From contig JADMKK010000025.1 in assembly GCA_015478895.1 (NCBI GenBank), positions 1 to 64,000 of the forward strand: a DNA stretch of 64,000 nucleotides, in the 5' to 3' direction. How positions within the stretch are numbered: position 1 is the stretch's first letter; the number at the start of each line of letters is the position of its first letter. The notes below the pieces were generated by a model. The model was given only the letters and a program-made list of their open reading frames with translations, did not search any database and was not told the origin of the DNA. Made by a program: the position numbers and the translations under genes. Of this stretch, positions 44,185-54,138 are shown in pieces. This stretch comes from Comamonas sp. Its GTDB lineage: Bacteria; Pseudomonadota; Gammaproteobacteria; Burkholderiales; Burkholderiaceae_C.

Positions 44185-44838
44185 TTAACGAAATCTGGGC
44201 TGTGGCACGACTTTAAGGTCGCCTTCCAAAGTGCCCAGGTAGTTGGCCAGGAGCTTGAGTTCCTGGTTGCTGAACTGCTGCGTGATGGCGGCCATGACGC
44301 CGTTGTCACGCCCCACTTTGTCATTTTTGAGGGTGCTGTATGACTTGAGCGCCACATACACATAGTCAGCATGCTGGCCCGCTACCTTGGGGTAACTGGC
44401 ATCAATGGGTTTGCTGAAACCTTGTCCGTGGCAGCTAAAGCAGGCACCCTTTTCAATCAATGCGGCCACCTGGGCCGGTGGATTATGGGGCTCTGCATCT
44501 GTGGGTGAAGGGTTGTGCGATGCGTAGTACGCGGCCACATCAACCATGTCCTGATCACTCATTGACTCTGCGATGCCGCGCATGGTGGGATGGCGGCGGC
44601 CACCTTGGCGATAGGCATTGAGCGCAGCCACGATGTAAGCTGACGACTGGCCCGAGATCATCGGCACCTGGTGCACTTCAGGAAACGAAGAGCGGTACCC
44701 GACAATGCCATGGCAGCCGATGCACATGGCAGCTTTGGTTTCACCGGCCTTCACATCCCCTTGCAGCGCCTGTGCATGAGCGGGCAGCGTCGCACAAGCG
44801 ACAAGCGTTGCCAACACCGTGGTCCATTTTTTGATCAT
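44185..44838 (-). CDS. diheme cytochrome c (c4-like)
   Basis: The 217-residue precursor has a signal peptide (LATLVACATLPAHAQA) and two cytochrome c domains: CIGCH in the first (CIGCHGIVGYRSSFPE) and CFSCH in the second (GACFSCHGQGFSKPID). Methionines such as those in PMISGQS and PTMRGIA can serve as axial ligands. It resembles cytochrome c4, an electron donor to oxidases. It is divergent from the MoxR gene. Confidence 0.92.
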   Translation of the reverse strand: MIKKWTTVLATLVACATLPAHAQALQGDVKAGETKAAMCIGCHGIVGYRSSFPEVHQVPMISGQSSAYIVAALNAYRQGGRRHPTMRGIAESMSDQDMVDVAAYYASHNPSPTDAEPHNPPAQVAALIEKGACFSCHGQGFSKPIDASYPKVAGQHADYVYVALKSYSTLKNDKVGRDNGVMAAITQQFSNQELKLLANYLGTLEGDLKVVPQPRFR

Positions 44839-44949
44839 TTTGTGCACACAATCCTTTGCAAAATTCGGCCTGGGATCTGCTTGTTTGAAAATTCATTATC
44901 AGAGCAGCTGTCAAGCACTTACATCAATGTTTACGCTGATACCGCACCC

Positions 44950-45792
44950 ATGAAATTCCAAGGTTCTGACAATTACGTTGCCACCCAAGACCTGATGCTG
45001 GCCGTCAACGCTGCCATCAAGCTGCAGCGCCCGCTGCTGGTCAAGGGCGAGCCCGGCACCGGCAAAACCATGCTGGCCGAAGAAGTGGCCGCTGCCTTGA
45101 ACATGCCGCTGCTGCAGTGGCACATCAAGTCCACCACCAAAGCGCAGCAAGGCCTGTACGAATATGACGCAGTCTCGCGTCTGCGCGACAGCCAGCTGGG
45201 CGATGCGCGCACCCAGGACATTCGCAACTACATCATTCAAGGCGTGCTGTGGAAGGCGTTTACCGCAGATGAGCCGGTGGCGCTGCTGATTGATGAAATC
45301 GACAAGGCAGACATCGAGTTCCCCAACGACTTGCTGCGCGAAATCGACCGCATGGAGTTTTACTGCTACGAAACCCACGAGATGATCCGCGCCAAGCATC
45401 GCCCGCTGGTGTTCATCACCTCCAACAATGAAAAAGAGCTGCCCGATGCCTTCCTGCGCCGCTGCTTCTTCCACTACATCAAGTTCCCGGAAGCCGACAC
45501 CATGCGCCAGATTGTGGCCGTGCACTTTCCAACGCTCAAGGGTGATTTGCTCAGCGCGGCAATGAAGACGTTTTACGACGTGCGCAGTCTGCCGGGCCTG
45601 AAGAAAAAGCCTTCGACCAGCGAGTTGATCGACTGGCTGAAACTGCTGGTGGCCGAAGACATTCCGCTTGAAGCGCTGCAGTCGCAAGACCAGAAAGTCT
45701 CGGTGCCGCCGCTGGTGGGCGCGCTGCTCAAGAACGAACAGGACATGAGCCTGTTTGAAAAGCTGGTCTTCATGAACCAGCGCAACCGTTAA
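44950..45792 (+). CDS. MoxR-family AAA ATPase
   Basis: The 280-residue ATPase has Walker A GEPGTGKTMLAEEVA, Walker B ALLIDEIDKAD, sensor 1 FITSNNEKELPDAFLRRC and a helical C-terminal lid. MoxR proteins act as chaperones with vWA partners. The vWA gene at 46871 in the same direction fits this. The start at 44950 was chosen from homology. Confidence 0.94.
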   Translation: MKFQGSDNYVATQDLMLAVNAAIKLQRPLLVKGEPGTGKTMLAEEVAAALNMPLLQWHIKSTTKAQQGLYEYDAVSRLRDSQLGDARTQDIRNYIIQGVLWKAFTADEPVALLIDEIDKADIEFPNDLLREIDRMEFYCYETHEMIRAKHRPLVFITSNNEKELPDAFLRRCFFHYIKFPEADTMRQIVAVHFPTLKGDLLSAAMKTFYDVRSLPGLKKKPSTSELIDWLKLLVAEDIPLEALQSQDQKVSVPPLVGALLKNEQDMSLFEKLVFMNQRNR

Positions 45793-45904
45793 TGGCCCGC
45801 TGACACAGTGCTGACAGTCACTTTGCAGACTTGCCCCGATGCGCAAAATAGCCGCCTGTCGTAGCGTGGGCGTTTTGACCATTTCGCTTCAGGGAGACGA
45901 CAAC

Positions 45905-46153
45905 ATGGCTTCTGCACAAAAAATGCTGCTCGAAGGTGTATCGGACGCAGTGTGCTTCATGCTCGGTGCGCTGGCCGGTTACGGGCTGGGGCAGGCGGTA
46001 GGCATTGATATTTTTGAACAAGGCTACAGCGGCTCCGGCATGGTGGGCATTTTGATGGTCGGCCTGGGCGGCGGTGCGGGTCTGCACATTGCGCGCATTA
46101 TTCGTGGCCGCCAAAAAGCCAAAGAACGCCTGCATGAGGCGGAAACTGACTAA
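45905..46153 (+). CDS. small hypothetical membrane protein, 82 aa
   Basis: The protein has two hydrophobic segments (SDAVCFMLGALAGYGLGQAV and GMVGILMVGLGGGAGLHIA) with a charged tail RIIRGRQKAKERLHEAETD. GGGAGA sits seven bases before the ATG. I do not recognise the family. It lies between the MoxR and GNAT genes. Confidence 0.65.
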   Translation: MASAQKMLLEGVSDAVCFMLGALAGYGLGQAVGIDIFEQGYSGSGMVGILMVGLGGGAGLHIARIIRGRQKAKERLHEAETD

Positions 46154-46170
46154 CCCCTGATTGACCACCT

Positions 46171-46809
46171 ATGCCACTCCCTTGCCTTGCGCCGCTGCGC
46201 GTTATACCCACGACTTTGCAAGGCTGGGGCATTCGCCTGGAGCCTCTGACACAGGCCCATGCCACAGGTCTGCAAGCTGCTGCTGCCGACGGTGAACTGT
46301 GGAAGCTGCGCATCACCTGGGTGCCGGATGCGGCCAGCACCGGTGACTACATCGACCAAGCCTTGCAGATGCAGGCGCAGGGCAGCCGCTGCCCCTTTGC
46401 GGTAGTGGATGCCCACAGCGCCCGCGTACTGGGCACCAGCAGCTACCACGACATCGTGCCTGCCATTCACCGTCTGGAGATTGGCTACACCTGGTATGCC
46501 GCCAGCGCGCAGCGCAGCCATGTCAACACTGCCGCCAAACTGCTGCTGATGCAGCACGCTTTTGAGACCTTGGGCTGCGCCGTGGTGGGCTGGCGCACCG
46601 ACATTTTGAACACCCGCAGCCAGCAAGCCATTGAACGCCTGGGCGCGCACAAGGATGGCGTGCTGCGCCACCATGCCCTGCGCCGCGACGGCAGCGTGCG
46701 CGACACCGTCATGTACAGCATGATGGCCAACGACTGGCCCGCTGCGCACTCTCGCTTGCTTGCAAAACTGAAGCAGCTTGCCGTTGATGACACTGGACTT
46801 CAGCCCTAA
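46171..46809 (+). CDS. GNAT family N-acetyltransferase (RimJ/RimL type)
   Basis: The 212-residue protein has the GNAT pattern GIRLEPLTQAHATGL, VLGTSSYHDIVPAIHRLEIGYTWY and GWRTDILNTRSQQAIERLGAHKDGVLRHHALRRDGS. Its substrate may be a small molecule or protein N-terminus. The last codons (QLAVDDTGLQP) are inside the left arm of an inverted repeat (46777-46788 and 46831-46842), so the C terminus may have been changed by repeat insertion. Confidence 0.9.
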   Translation: MPLPCLAPLRVIPTTLQGWGIRLEPLTQAHATGLQAAAADGELWKLRITWVPDAASTGDYIDQALQMQAQGSRCPFAVVDAHSARVLGTSSYHDIVPAIHRLEIGYTWYAASAQRSHVNTAAKLLLMQHAFETLGCAVVGWRTDILNTRSQQAIERLGAHKDGVLRHHALRRDGSVRDTVMYSMMANDWPAAHSRLLAKLKQLAVDDTGLQP

Positions 46810-46842
46810 AACGCCCTGAAAACAAGCACTATCAACGGCAAG
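46777..46842. repeat. inverted repeat overlapping the GNAT 3' end
   Basis: CTTGCCGTTGAT (46777-46788) and ATCAACGGCAAG (46831-46842) are perfect 12-base arms, and the right side continues TAGCTCTCCTTTT. The arms match the outer stem of the palindrome at 34224-34313. The left arm encodes the GNAT residues around LAVD. Confidence 0.75.
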
Positions 46843-46870
46843 TAGCTCTCCTTTTAATATCTCTGAACCC

Positions 46871-48058
46871 ATGCTGATCGACTTTTTCTATACCTTGCGT
46901 GCCGCCAAACTACCGGTCTCGGTCAAGGAATATCTGGCCTTGCTGGAAGCGCTGCAAGCCGGCGTGGTGGGCCCTGCCAGTGAAGACGGCTGGAGCCTGG
47001 ACGACTTTTACTTCCTGGCGCGCACCATTCTGGTCAAGGACGAAAAGCATTACGACAAATTTGACCGCGCGTTTGCCGCCTATTTCAAAGGCGTGGAGAT
47101 GGTGGCTGACTTCAAAAAAGAGCTGCCCGAAGAATGGCTGCGCAAGCTGCTGGACAAGGAACTGACGCCCGAGCAGAAAGCTGCCATCGAGAAGATGGGC
47201 TGGGATGAGCTGATGGAGACCTTAAAGCAGCGTCTGGAAGAGCAAAAAGGCCGGCACGAAGGCGGCAACAAATGGATTGGCACGGGCGGTACCAGCCCGT
47301 TTGGCCACGGCGGCTACAACCCGCAAGGCGTGCGTATTGGCGGCCCCGGCAAGAACCGCAGCGCCGTCAAAGTGTGGGAGCAGCGCGCCTACCGCGACTA
47401 TGACGACACGCAGGAGCTGGGCACACGCAACATCAAAGTGGCGCTGCGCCGCCTGCGCAAGTTCGCACGCCAAGGTAGTGATTTAGAGCTGGACTTGCCC
47501 GACACCATCCGCAGCACGGCGGCCAACGCGGGCTGGCTGGACATCAAAATGGTGCCCGAGCGCCACAACAACGTCAAAGTGCTGCTGCTGATGGATGTGG
47601 GCGGCACCATGGACGACCACATCCAGCGCGTTGAAGAATTGTTTTCAGCAGTAAAGAGCGAATTCAAGCACCTGGAGTTTTATTACTTCCACAACTGCGT
47701 CTACGACTTCATGTGGAAGAACAACAAACGCCGCTTTGCCGAGAAGTTCGACACCTGGGACATCATTCGAAAATATAACAAGGACTACAAACTGATCTTC
47801 GTGGGTGACGCCACAATGAGCCCTTACGAAATTTTGCAATCTGGCGGCAGCGTGGAATACAACAACGATGAGCCGGGGGCAGAATGGCTGCAAAGACTTA
47901 CCCATGCTTTCCCGCACCACGCATGGATCAATCCCGAGCCGCAGGGCGTGTGGGAATACCGCCAAAGTATTGACATCATTCGCCAGCTTATGGGCGGACG
48001 GATGTATCCCCTCACTCTCAAAGGTTTGGAAGAAACCATGAGGCTGCTGTCAAAATAA
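46871..48058 (+). CDS. vWA domain protein (CoxE-like, COG3552 type)
   Basis: The 395-residue protein has an N-terminal helical region (IDFFYTLRAAKLPVSVKEYL, LARTILVKDEKHYDKFDRAF), a Gly-rich linker and a vWA domain. The MIDAS site reads LLLMDVGGTMDDH rather than the usual DxSxS. This variant is, as far as I recall, shared by the family. It is likely the partner of the MoxR ATPase at 44950. Confidence 0.9.
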   Translation: MLIDFFYTLRAAKLPVSVKEYLALLEALQAGVVGPASEDGWSLDDFYFLARTILVKDEKHYDKFDRAFAAYFKGVEMVADFKKELPEEWLRKLLDKELTPEQKAAIEKMGWDELMETLKQRLEEQKGRHEGGNKWIGTGGTSPFGHGGYNPQGVRIGGPGKNRSAVKVWEQRAYRDYDDTQELGTRNIKVALRRLRKFARQGSDLELDLPDTIRSTAANAGWLDIKMVPERHNNVKVLLLMDVGGTMDDHIQRVEELFSAVKSEFKHLEFYYFHNCVYDFMWKNNKRRFAEKFDTWDIIRKYNKDYKLIFVGDATMSPYEILQSGGSVEYNNDEPGAEWLQRLTHAFPHHAWINPEPQGVWEYRQSIDIIRQLMGGRMYPLTLKGLEETMRLLSK

Positions 48059-48062
48059 ATCC

Positions 48063-49934
48063 ATGCCCAAGCCCTTTTTCAAGGAAACGCCGGCTTTGCA
48101 GTCGGCTTTTTTGTTAACTGCTGCGCTGTTGCTATCTGGCTGCAGTTTGTTGTCCAAAGAGAAATCCGCTGATGCCAATGCTTTAGCGGCCATCAGCGGC
48201 CCACCCAGCTTCTCCCTGCAGGTCAACGCACCGCCACCAGTGCAAGAATTGCTGCTCAAGCACATGGAGCTGCAGCGCTACCGCACCCTGCCCGATTTGC
48301 GCCGCGGTGAACTCACGCGCTTACTGGGCGCTGGAGAAAGCGATATCCGCGCACTGCTGGGCACCATGGGCTATTTTTCTCCCACGATTGAGCTGGCGCT
48401 GATCGAAACGCCGCAAGAAGACACACCCCGCAAAGTGCTGGTGCAGGTCGAGCCCGGCCCGGCCACTGTGGTGGAGAGCGCCGAGGTCACCTTCAGTGGC
48501 AGCACAGCCCAAGACCCCGGCGGTGAGCGCCTTCGCAACAGTGTGCGCCGTAACTGGGGGCTGCAAAAAGGCGATCAATTTACCCAGTCGGCGTGGAGCA
48601 CCTCGAAAAATGAGGGCGTGCGCCGCTTGCAGGCACGCCGCTACCCGACGGCTGCATTGACAGACAGCCGCGCCGATATTGATGCCGAAACCCAGCAAGC
48701 CCAGTTGCGTGCCGACTACAACCCTGGCCCGGCGTACTACTTTGGCCCACTGGTGATTGAAGGCGCGGAACGTTACAACCCGTCTGGCCCCATCCGCCTG
48801 GCACGACTGCCTGTCGGCGCGGAATATCGGCAAGACACCTTGCTGGACACCCAGCAGCGTCTGGCCAACAGCGGCTTGTATGACTCGGTGTTTTTGACGC
48901 TGGCGACCGAGGTCGCACAGCCGGGGGAAGAGGTGGTGCATGCCCCCGTCATTGCCCAGGTCCGCGAAGCCAAATTGCAGAAATGGATTTATGGATTTGG
49001 TTTAAGCACGGACACAGGTGCACGCTTGTCCATTGACCACACCCACAACCGCGTACCTTATGTGGGCGGGCGCGCACTGAGCAAATTGCAGCTCGACCGA
49101 AAGAACCCGATCATCTCCTCGCGCCTGACCTCCATGCCCGATTACAGCGGCTGGAACTACTTTATTGGCGGCAGAGCCGCGCGCGAAGAGCTGGCGGACT
49201 TCACGGCCAATAGCGTGACGTTGACGACCGGCCGCAGCAAGAGCGAAGACAAGATCGACCGCACTTACTTTCTGCAGTACGACATGGCCAAAGCAGAAGG
49301 CGAAGGTGCGCCGCCCAGCAGCTCGGCCCTGACCGCCAACTACGGCTGGACGGGGCGCTTCTTCAACAACCCCACTAATCCCACCCGTGGCTATGGCTTT
49401 GGTTGGGAAGCGGGCGCAGGCACCACCCTGACACCTGCCAGAGAGCCTTTTGGCCGACTGGCTGCCCGCTGGTTGTACCTGCGCCCCATGGGGCAAGCGG
49501 ATGAAGACACGGGCCGCCGTAGCCGTCTGTCTCTGCGCGCCAGCGGTGGCGCAGTGCTGGCTCGCAAAGACGCAGTGGTACCCATTACCCAGTTGTTCCT
49601 GTCGGGTGGTGATACCACGGTGCGTGGCTATAGCTATCAGAGCATTGGCGCACGCAGTGACAACGGCAAACTCATTGGCGGGCGTTACATGGTGGCGGGC
49701 AGCGTGGAATGGCAACGCCCCATCAGCATTGCTGGCAACCTCACGGATTGGGAGCACGCTACGTTTGTGGATGCTGGCACCGTGGCCGATCAATTGAACG
49801 CATCAACGATTTTTGTTGGGATCGGCACAGGTATTCGCTGGCGCAGCCCGGTGGGCCCGCTGCAAGCGGATCTGGCTTATGGCCTGAAAACCAAACGCGT
49901 GCGCCTGCACTTGCGCTTGGGCTTTAATTTCTGA
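48063..49934 (+). CDS. tamA: TamA-type Omp85 outer-membrane assembly protein
   Basis: The 623-residue protein has N-terminal POTRA-like segments (about 60-300) and a C-terminal 16-strand barrel with the Omp85 motif FLSGGDTTVRGYSY and the end HLRLGFNF. TamA with TamB helps transport proteins or lipids to the outer membrane. The N terminus carries a lipobox (LLLSGC), so it may be lipid-modified, unlike the classic TamA signal. tamB follows after 4 bp. Confidence 0.93.
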   Translation: MPKPFFKETPALQSAFLLTAALLLSGCSLLSKEKSADANALAAISGPPSFSLQVNAPPPVQELLLKHMELQRYRTLPDLRRGELTRLLGAGESDIRALLGTMGYFSPTIELALIETPQEDTPRKVLVQVEPGPATVVESAEVTFSGSTAQDPGGERLRNSVRRNWGLQKGDQFTQSAWSTSKNEGVRRLQARRYPTAALTDSRADIDAETQQAQLRADYNPGPAYYFGPLVIEGAERYNPSGPIRLARLPVGAEYRQDTLLDTQQRLANSGLYDSVFLTLATEVAQPGEEVVHAPVIAQVREAKLQKWIYGFGLSTDTGARLSIDHTHNRVPYVGGRALSKLQLDRKNPIISSRLTSMPDYSGWNYFIGGRAAREELADFTANSVTLTTGRSKSEDKIDRTYFLQYDMAKAEGEGAPPSSSALTANYGWTGRFFNNPTNPTRGYGFGWEAGAGTTLTPAREPFGRLAARWLYLRPMGQADEDTGRRSRLSLRASGGAVLARKDAVVPITQLFLSGGDTTVRGYSYQSIGARSDNGKLIGGRYMVAGSVEWQRPISIAGNLTDWEHATFVDAGTVADQLNASTIFVGIGTGIRWRSPVGPLQADLAYGLKTKRVRLHLRLGFNF

Positions 49935-49938
49935 TTCC

Positions 49939-52900
49939 ATGCAAGAACGCAAAGAACCTTCGCTCGACACAGGCACGACTGCCCCCGCTCCACCGCCCGT
50001 ACCTGAGCGCACTCCGCGCCAACGCAGACGCTGGTTACGCCGGCTCATGATGGGCATCGCCGTCTGTTTGATCGCCCTGTGCATGCTGCTGGGACTGGCA
50101 TGGTGGTGGGCTGGACAGGCTGACTCACTTTCTAGAACCCTGGCGCGCGTTGCCAGCTGGATGCCTGCAGACCAAAAGCTGGAAGCGGATGGCATTGAAG
50201 GCAGTCTGCGGGCGGGTGGCCGCGTGGAATGGCTGCGCTGGACAAGCCCAGCCATGCAAATCGAAATCAAGGGTGCCGATATTGCCTGGCGCTTGCAGCC
50301 ATTGCTGTCGCGGGAGCTGCGTTTTGGCCGCATCAACATGGATGAGCTGCGCATTCGCAGCACGCCCCAAGCCAAAGACGACACGCCCACGCAGCCCCTG
50401 CAGTCTTTGCATTTGCCCATGAGCCTGGATGTGCCTGTGCGTATCGAGCGCGTGATCTGGGAGGGCCCGCCAGAGACGCTGGTGACCGAGCTGTACGGCC
50501 ATTACCGCTACAACGGCAATGAGCACGCACTGGAAGTCAGCAGCCTGCGTTATGCAGAAGGCCTGTACGAGGCGAATGTGAACTTGCAGGCAACGGCACC
50601 CATGAAGCTCAAGGCGGAACTCAAAGGTGCGGTCAAAACACCTTTACCCAATCAACCCGGGCAGTTTCTGCAGGTACTGGCAGATGCCCAGATAGAAGGC
50701 ACATTGGCCACCGAGGCCGCCCAACTTGATATCAAGGCCACCGCCCGTACTGCGCCCGAAGAAGGTACTGATACAGCTCCCGACCATGCATTGTCGGCAG
50801 ACATTGAGGCCACCGTACGCCCCTGGCTGGCCCAGCCTCTGGAGCAAGCGTCTGCACAGCTGCGCCATGTGGATATGGCGTTGTTCATGCCAGGTGGGCC
50901 GCGCACCGACTTGAACGGCAGCCTCCAGGCGGGGCCGCAGGGCACAGGCTGGAAGCTTGACACCCAACTCGCTAACACCTTGCCCGGCCCTTGGGACCAG
51001 TTGCGCCTTCCCGTGCGCACATTGACTGCAAATGTCACTTTTGACGGTGAGCAAACGTGGCAGCTCTCGCAGGCCCGCATCGATTTGGGGCCCTCTGGCC
51101 CGGCCCACATTCAGGCGCAAGCTAGCTTTGACGCTGCTGCCAAAACCTTGCAAGGCCAAGCCCAGCTGCTGGCAGTCAACCCTGCCCAGTTGTACAGCAC
51201 GCTGGATGCAGCACCACTAAACGGCACTCTGGCTGCGCAGACGGATGTCGAACAAAGCGTTCAGTTTGAGCTGGATGTGCAGGCAGCTCCTGCCACCTCA
51301 GCACAGGCTTTGCGCATTGAATTAGCGCGCGCCGAAGGGACTTGGAAAGCACCCTTGCTGCACGTGCGCAATCTGCACGTCAATGCCTTGCAAGCACAGC
51401 TCAAGAGCCCAGAACTGACGGTAGATACCCAGCTTTTACGCGTCCAAGGCAAGCTGCAAGCCCAAGTGCCAGGTACCGAACTGCAAGCCGATCTCAACGC
51501 ATCGCCTGACGATGGCCAAGGCCGCGTAAATATGCAATTGCGCTCTGCCGAACAATTGAGCCAGTGGCTGAACCGCTTGCCCCTGCTGAAAAATCCTTTG
51601 GGGGATGCCCGCCTTCAAGGCAGTGCGCAAGCACAGATGGACTGGCGCGGCGGCTGGGGCAAGCTTCAGCAACGCCTGCAAAACCCCAGCGCTCCAAGGC
51701 AAGCTAGCGGACTTCAGCTCAAAGGACAGATCACAGCGCCACAACTGAGCTACATCACACCGTTCAGTGACACCAGCGAAGTCAAAGACCTCAACATCCA
51801 GTTCAATGGGAGCCCTGAAAGCCTGCAGGCCAGTTTGACAACCCAAGCCCAACTGGGCGTGCAAACGCTCTCGGTGGACACTCGCATGCAAGGCGGGTTG
51901 CTGGCAGCGCAAAATGCAGCCGCTACCGATTGGCAGGCGCGCATTGAAAGCCTTCGCGCCACTTGGAGCGCCCAAGGCAACAGTGCCACAGCTTGGCAAG
52001 TGCAACTGACCGAAGCCCTGACAGCCAGCCAGCGCACCACAGGCAATCCTGTGCGCAGCACCAGCGTGCAATTGACTGAAGGCAGCCTCAGCATTACCCC
52101 ACCGCGCAGCGCAGGCGAGCAAAAGGCCAGCATTAGCTGGACACCCACCCTGCTGCGCCAGACTGGCAATGGCCAATGGCAAGTACAAAGCAAAGGCACT
52201 CTACAAGGCGTGCCGTTGATATGGGTAGATGCTTTCAGCCCCGATCCCAGCAAAACTTTGCTCAACCAGGCAGGTGTTGGCGGCGACCTCGTGCTGCAAG
52301 GCCATTGGGACGTCGACAACACAGGTCGCCAGCTGCGCGCTGATGTCGTGCTGGAGCGCGCCAGCGGCGATATCCGCTTGGCGGTAGAAGATGCGGATGC
52401 AGCACCGGTCACCATCGTTCGCAGCAGTGGCAGCAGCCAAGCTGCTGCGGATACGCTGCGTCCCAGTAATGCCTCCGTGGTTCAACTGGGAAGACGGGGC
52501 ATGCGAGCAAGATTGCAGGACTTGCGCGTACAAATGGGCGCGCAAGGCAATGAACTACGCTTGCAATTGCTCTGGAATTCAGAGCGCGCAGGCCAGATCA
52601 ATGCTGACTTGCGCAGTCAAATGCGCCAAAACGCACAAGGCTTTGACTGGCCTGAGAACGCCCCCCTGTCGGGCACGCTCAAAGCGGCCATGCCCAACAT
52701 CGGCGTATGGGCCCTGTTTGCCCCACCGGGCTGGCGCGTGGGCGGCACACTCAATGCCGATGTCGCCATATCCGGCACCCGCAGTGCACCCCTGTGGAAC
52801 GGACAGCTCAGCGCTGATCAACTCAGCGTGCTGTCGCTGCTCGATGGCGTCGATATGAAAGATGGACGCCTGCGCGCCCAACTCAAAGGCACGCGGCTGG

Positions 52901-54045
52901 ACATTACCGAGCTGTTTTTGCGCGGTGGCGAAGGAAGCAGCGCCCGCATCCTGGGGCAAAGCGGAAATCTGACAGCAGCCCCCCGCGATGGTGGCACGCT
53001 CACAGGGACAGGATACGTGGAGTACAGCAACAATGCTGCCGACGGCAGCTCGGGCATTCGCATGGACATCCGTGCGCAGGCTCAAGCGCTGCAAGTGCTG
53101 GTTCGTGCGGATCGGCAACTGAGCGTCAGCGGCGGCCTCCAGGCGGGCATGAACGATGGGCAGGTGACGCTGCGCGGTGATCTCAAAGTGGATCGAGCAG
53201 CCATCTTGCTGGCCGACGAATCTGCCCCAAAGCTGGACTCTGATGTGCATGTACACACCGCAGCATCGCGCAAAGCCGCCGCGCAAGCAGCAGCCCAAAA
53301 AGCGCAACAGGCCCAAGCACCAGCACAGCCGGCGGGCTCTGTCGAGGCAGTCAAACCGCCCGATCTGCAAGTGGCCCTGGACTTGGGCAACGATTTTGCC
53401 CTGCAAGGCTACGGCATCACCACGCGGCTGGAAGGCCAGCTCCTGATCACCAATGGCCCACGCATCACCGGAGAGATTCACACGGTCAACGGTCGCTATC
53501 GCGCATGGGGTCAGTCGCTGGATGTTGAGTCAGGTACCGTTCGTTTTAGCGGTCCTTATGCCAATCCAGCCATCGACATCACGGCGATTCGCCCCAACAT
53601 CGCCGTGCGCGCGGGCGTCAAAGTAACAGGTAGCGCCAACAATCCACGCGTGGCCTTGTTCTCGGAGCCGGACATGTCCGATGCCGAAAAACTGTCTTGG
53701 GTGGTCATGGGCCGCGACACTTCAGCAGGAGGGGCTGAAACCGCCTTGCTGCAACAAGCAGCCCTGGCCCTGCTCAGCGGCGGCGGCACTGGAGAGAACT
53801 TTGCAGGCCGCTTTGGTCTGGATGAAGTGGGCCTCAAAGGACCGAGTGAAGATGGCGAATCAGGCGCTGCAATTACCGTGGGCAAACGCTTGTCCAAAGA
53901 CTTCTATGTCTCGTACGAGCAAAGTTTGACAGGCGCGATGGGCACCCTCTACATCTTCTACGACCTGTCGCGTCGTTTGACTTTGCGCGGTCAGACGGGA
54001 GAGCAAACCGCTGTGGACTTGATCTACACCAAGACCAAGGACTGA
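49939..54045 (+). CDS. tamB: translocation/assembly module TamB
   Basis: The 1,368-residue protein has an N-terminal membrane anchor (MMGIAVCLIALCMLLGLAWW) and a long beta-helical periplasmic body of repeating hydrophobic strands. It has the conserved DUF490 C terminus with GRYRAWGQSLDVESGTVRF, GPYANPAIDITAIRP and LSKDFYVSYEQSLTGAMGTL. It links inner and outer membranes with TamA and is thought to move phospholipids or barrel proteins. The length is typical. Confidence 0.95.
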   Translation: MQERKEPSLDTGTTAPAPPPVPERTPRQRRRWLRRLMMGIAVCLIALCMLLGLAWWWAGQADSLSRTLARVASWMPADQKLEADGIEGSLRAGGRVEWLRWTSPAMQIEIKGADIAWRLQPLLSRELRFGRINMDELRIRSTPQAKDDTPTQPLQSLHLPMSLDVPVRIERVIWEGPPETLVTELYGHYRYNGNEHALEVSSLRYAEGLYEANVNLQATAPMKLKAELKGAVKTPLPNQPGQFLQVLADAQIEGTLATEAAQLDIKATARTAPEEGTDTAPDHALSADIEATVRPWLAQPLEQASAQLRHVDMALFMPGGPRTDLNGSLQAGPQGTGWKLDTQLANTLPGPWDQLRLPVRTLTANVTFDGEQTWQLSQARIDLGPSGPAHIQAQASFDAAAKTLQGQAQLLAVNPAQLYSTLDAAPLNGTLAAQTDVEQSVQFELDVQAAPATSAQALRIELARAEGTWKAPLLHVRNLHVNALQAQLKSPELTVDTQLLRVQGKLQAQVPGTELQADLNASPDDGQGRVNMQLRSAEQLSQWLNRLPLLKNPLGDARLQGSAQAQMDWRGGWGKLQQRLQNPSAPRQASGLQLKGQITAPQLSYITPFSDTSEVKDLNIQFNGSPESLQASLTTQAQLGVQTLSVDTRMQGGLLAAQNAAATDWQARIESLRATWSAQGNSATAWQVQLTEALTASQRTTGNPVRSTSVQLTEGSLSITPPRSAGEQKASISWTPTLLRQTGNGQWQVQSKGTLQGVPLIWVDAFSPDPSKTLLNQAGVGGDLVLQGHWDVDNTGRQLRADVVLERASGDIRLAVEDADAAPVTIVRSSGSSQAAADTLRPSNASVVQLGRRGMRARLQDLRVQMGAQGNELRLQLLWNSERAGQINADLRSQMRQNAQGFDWPENAPLSGTLKAAMPNIGVWALFAPPGWRVGGTLNADVAISGTRSAPLWNGQLSADQLSVLSLLDGVDMKDGRLRAQLKGTRLDITELFLRGGEGSSARILGQSGNLTAAPRDGGTLTGTGYVEYSNNAADGSSGIRMDIRAQAQALQVLVRADRQLSVSGGLQAGMNDGQVTLRGDLKVDRAAILLADESAPKLDSDVHVHTAASRKAAAQAAAQKAQQAQAPAQPAGSVEAVKPPDLQVALDLGNDFALQGYGITTRLEGQLLITNGPRITGEIHTVNGRYRAWGQSLDVESGTVRFSGPYANPAIDITAIRPNIAVRAGVKVTGSANNPRVALFSEPDMSDAEKLSWVVMGRDTSAGGAETALLQQAALALLSGGGTGENFAGRFGLDEVGLKGPSEDGESGAAITVGKRLSKDFYVSYEQSLTGAMGTLYIFYDLSRRLTLRGQTGEQTAVDLIYTKTKD

Positions 54046-54138
54046 CCGATACCGCCATCGCTGGTGAATGCATGCATGCCTGCGCTGCCATGAATTTGGC
54101 TGGCGCAGGCTCTGCACGACTTACAATAACGCCCGCGT

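Noticed and set aside
44911-45882. Minus-strand ORF of 323 codons opposite the MoxR gene
   Set aside because: Antisense shadow of a well-recognised ATPase.
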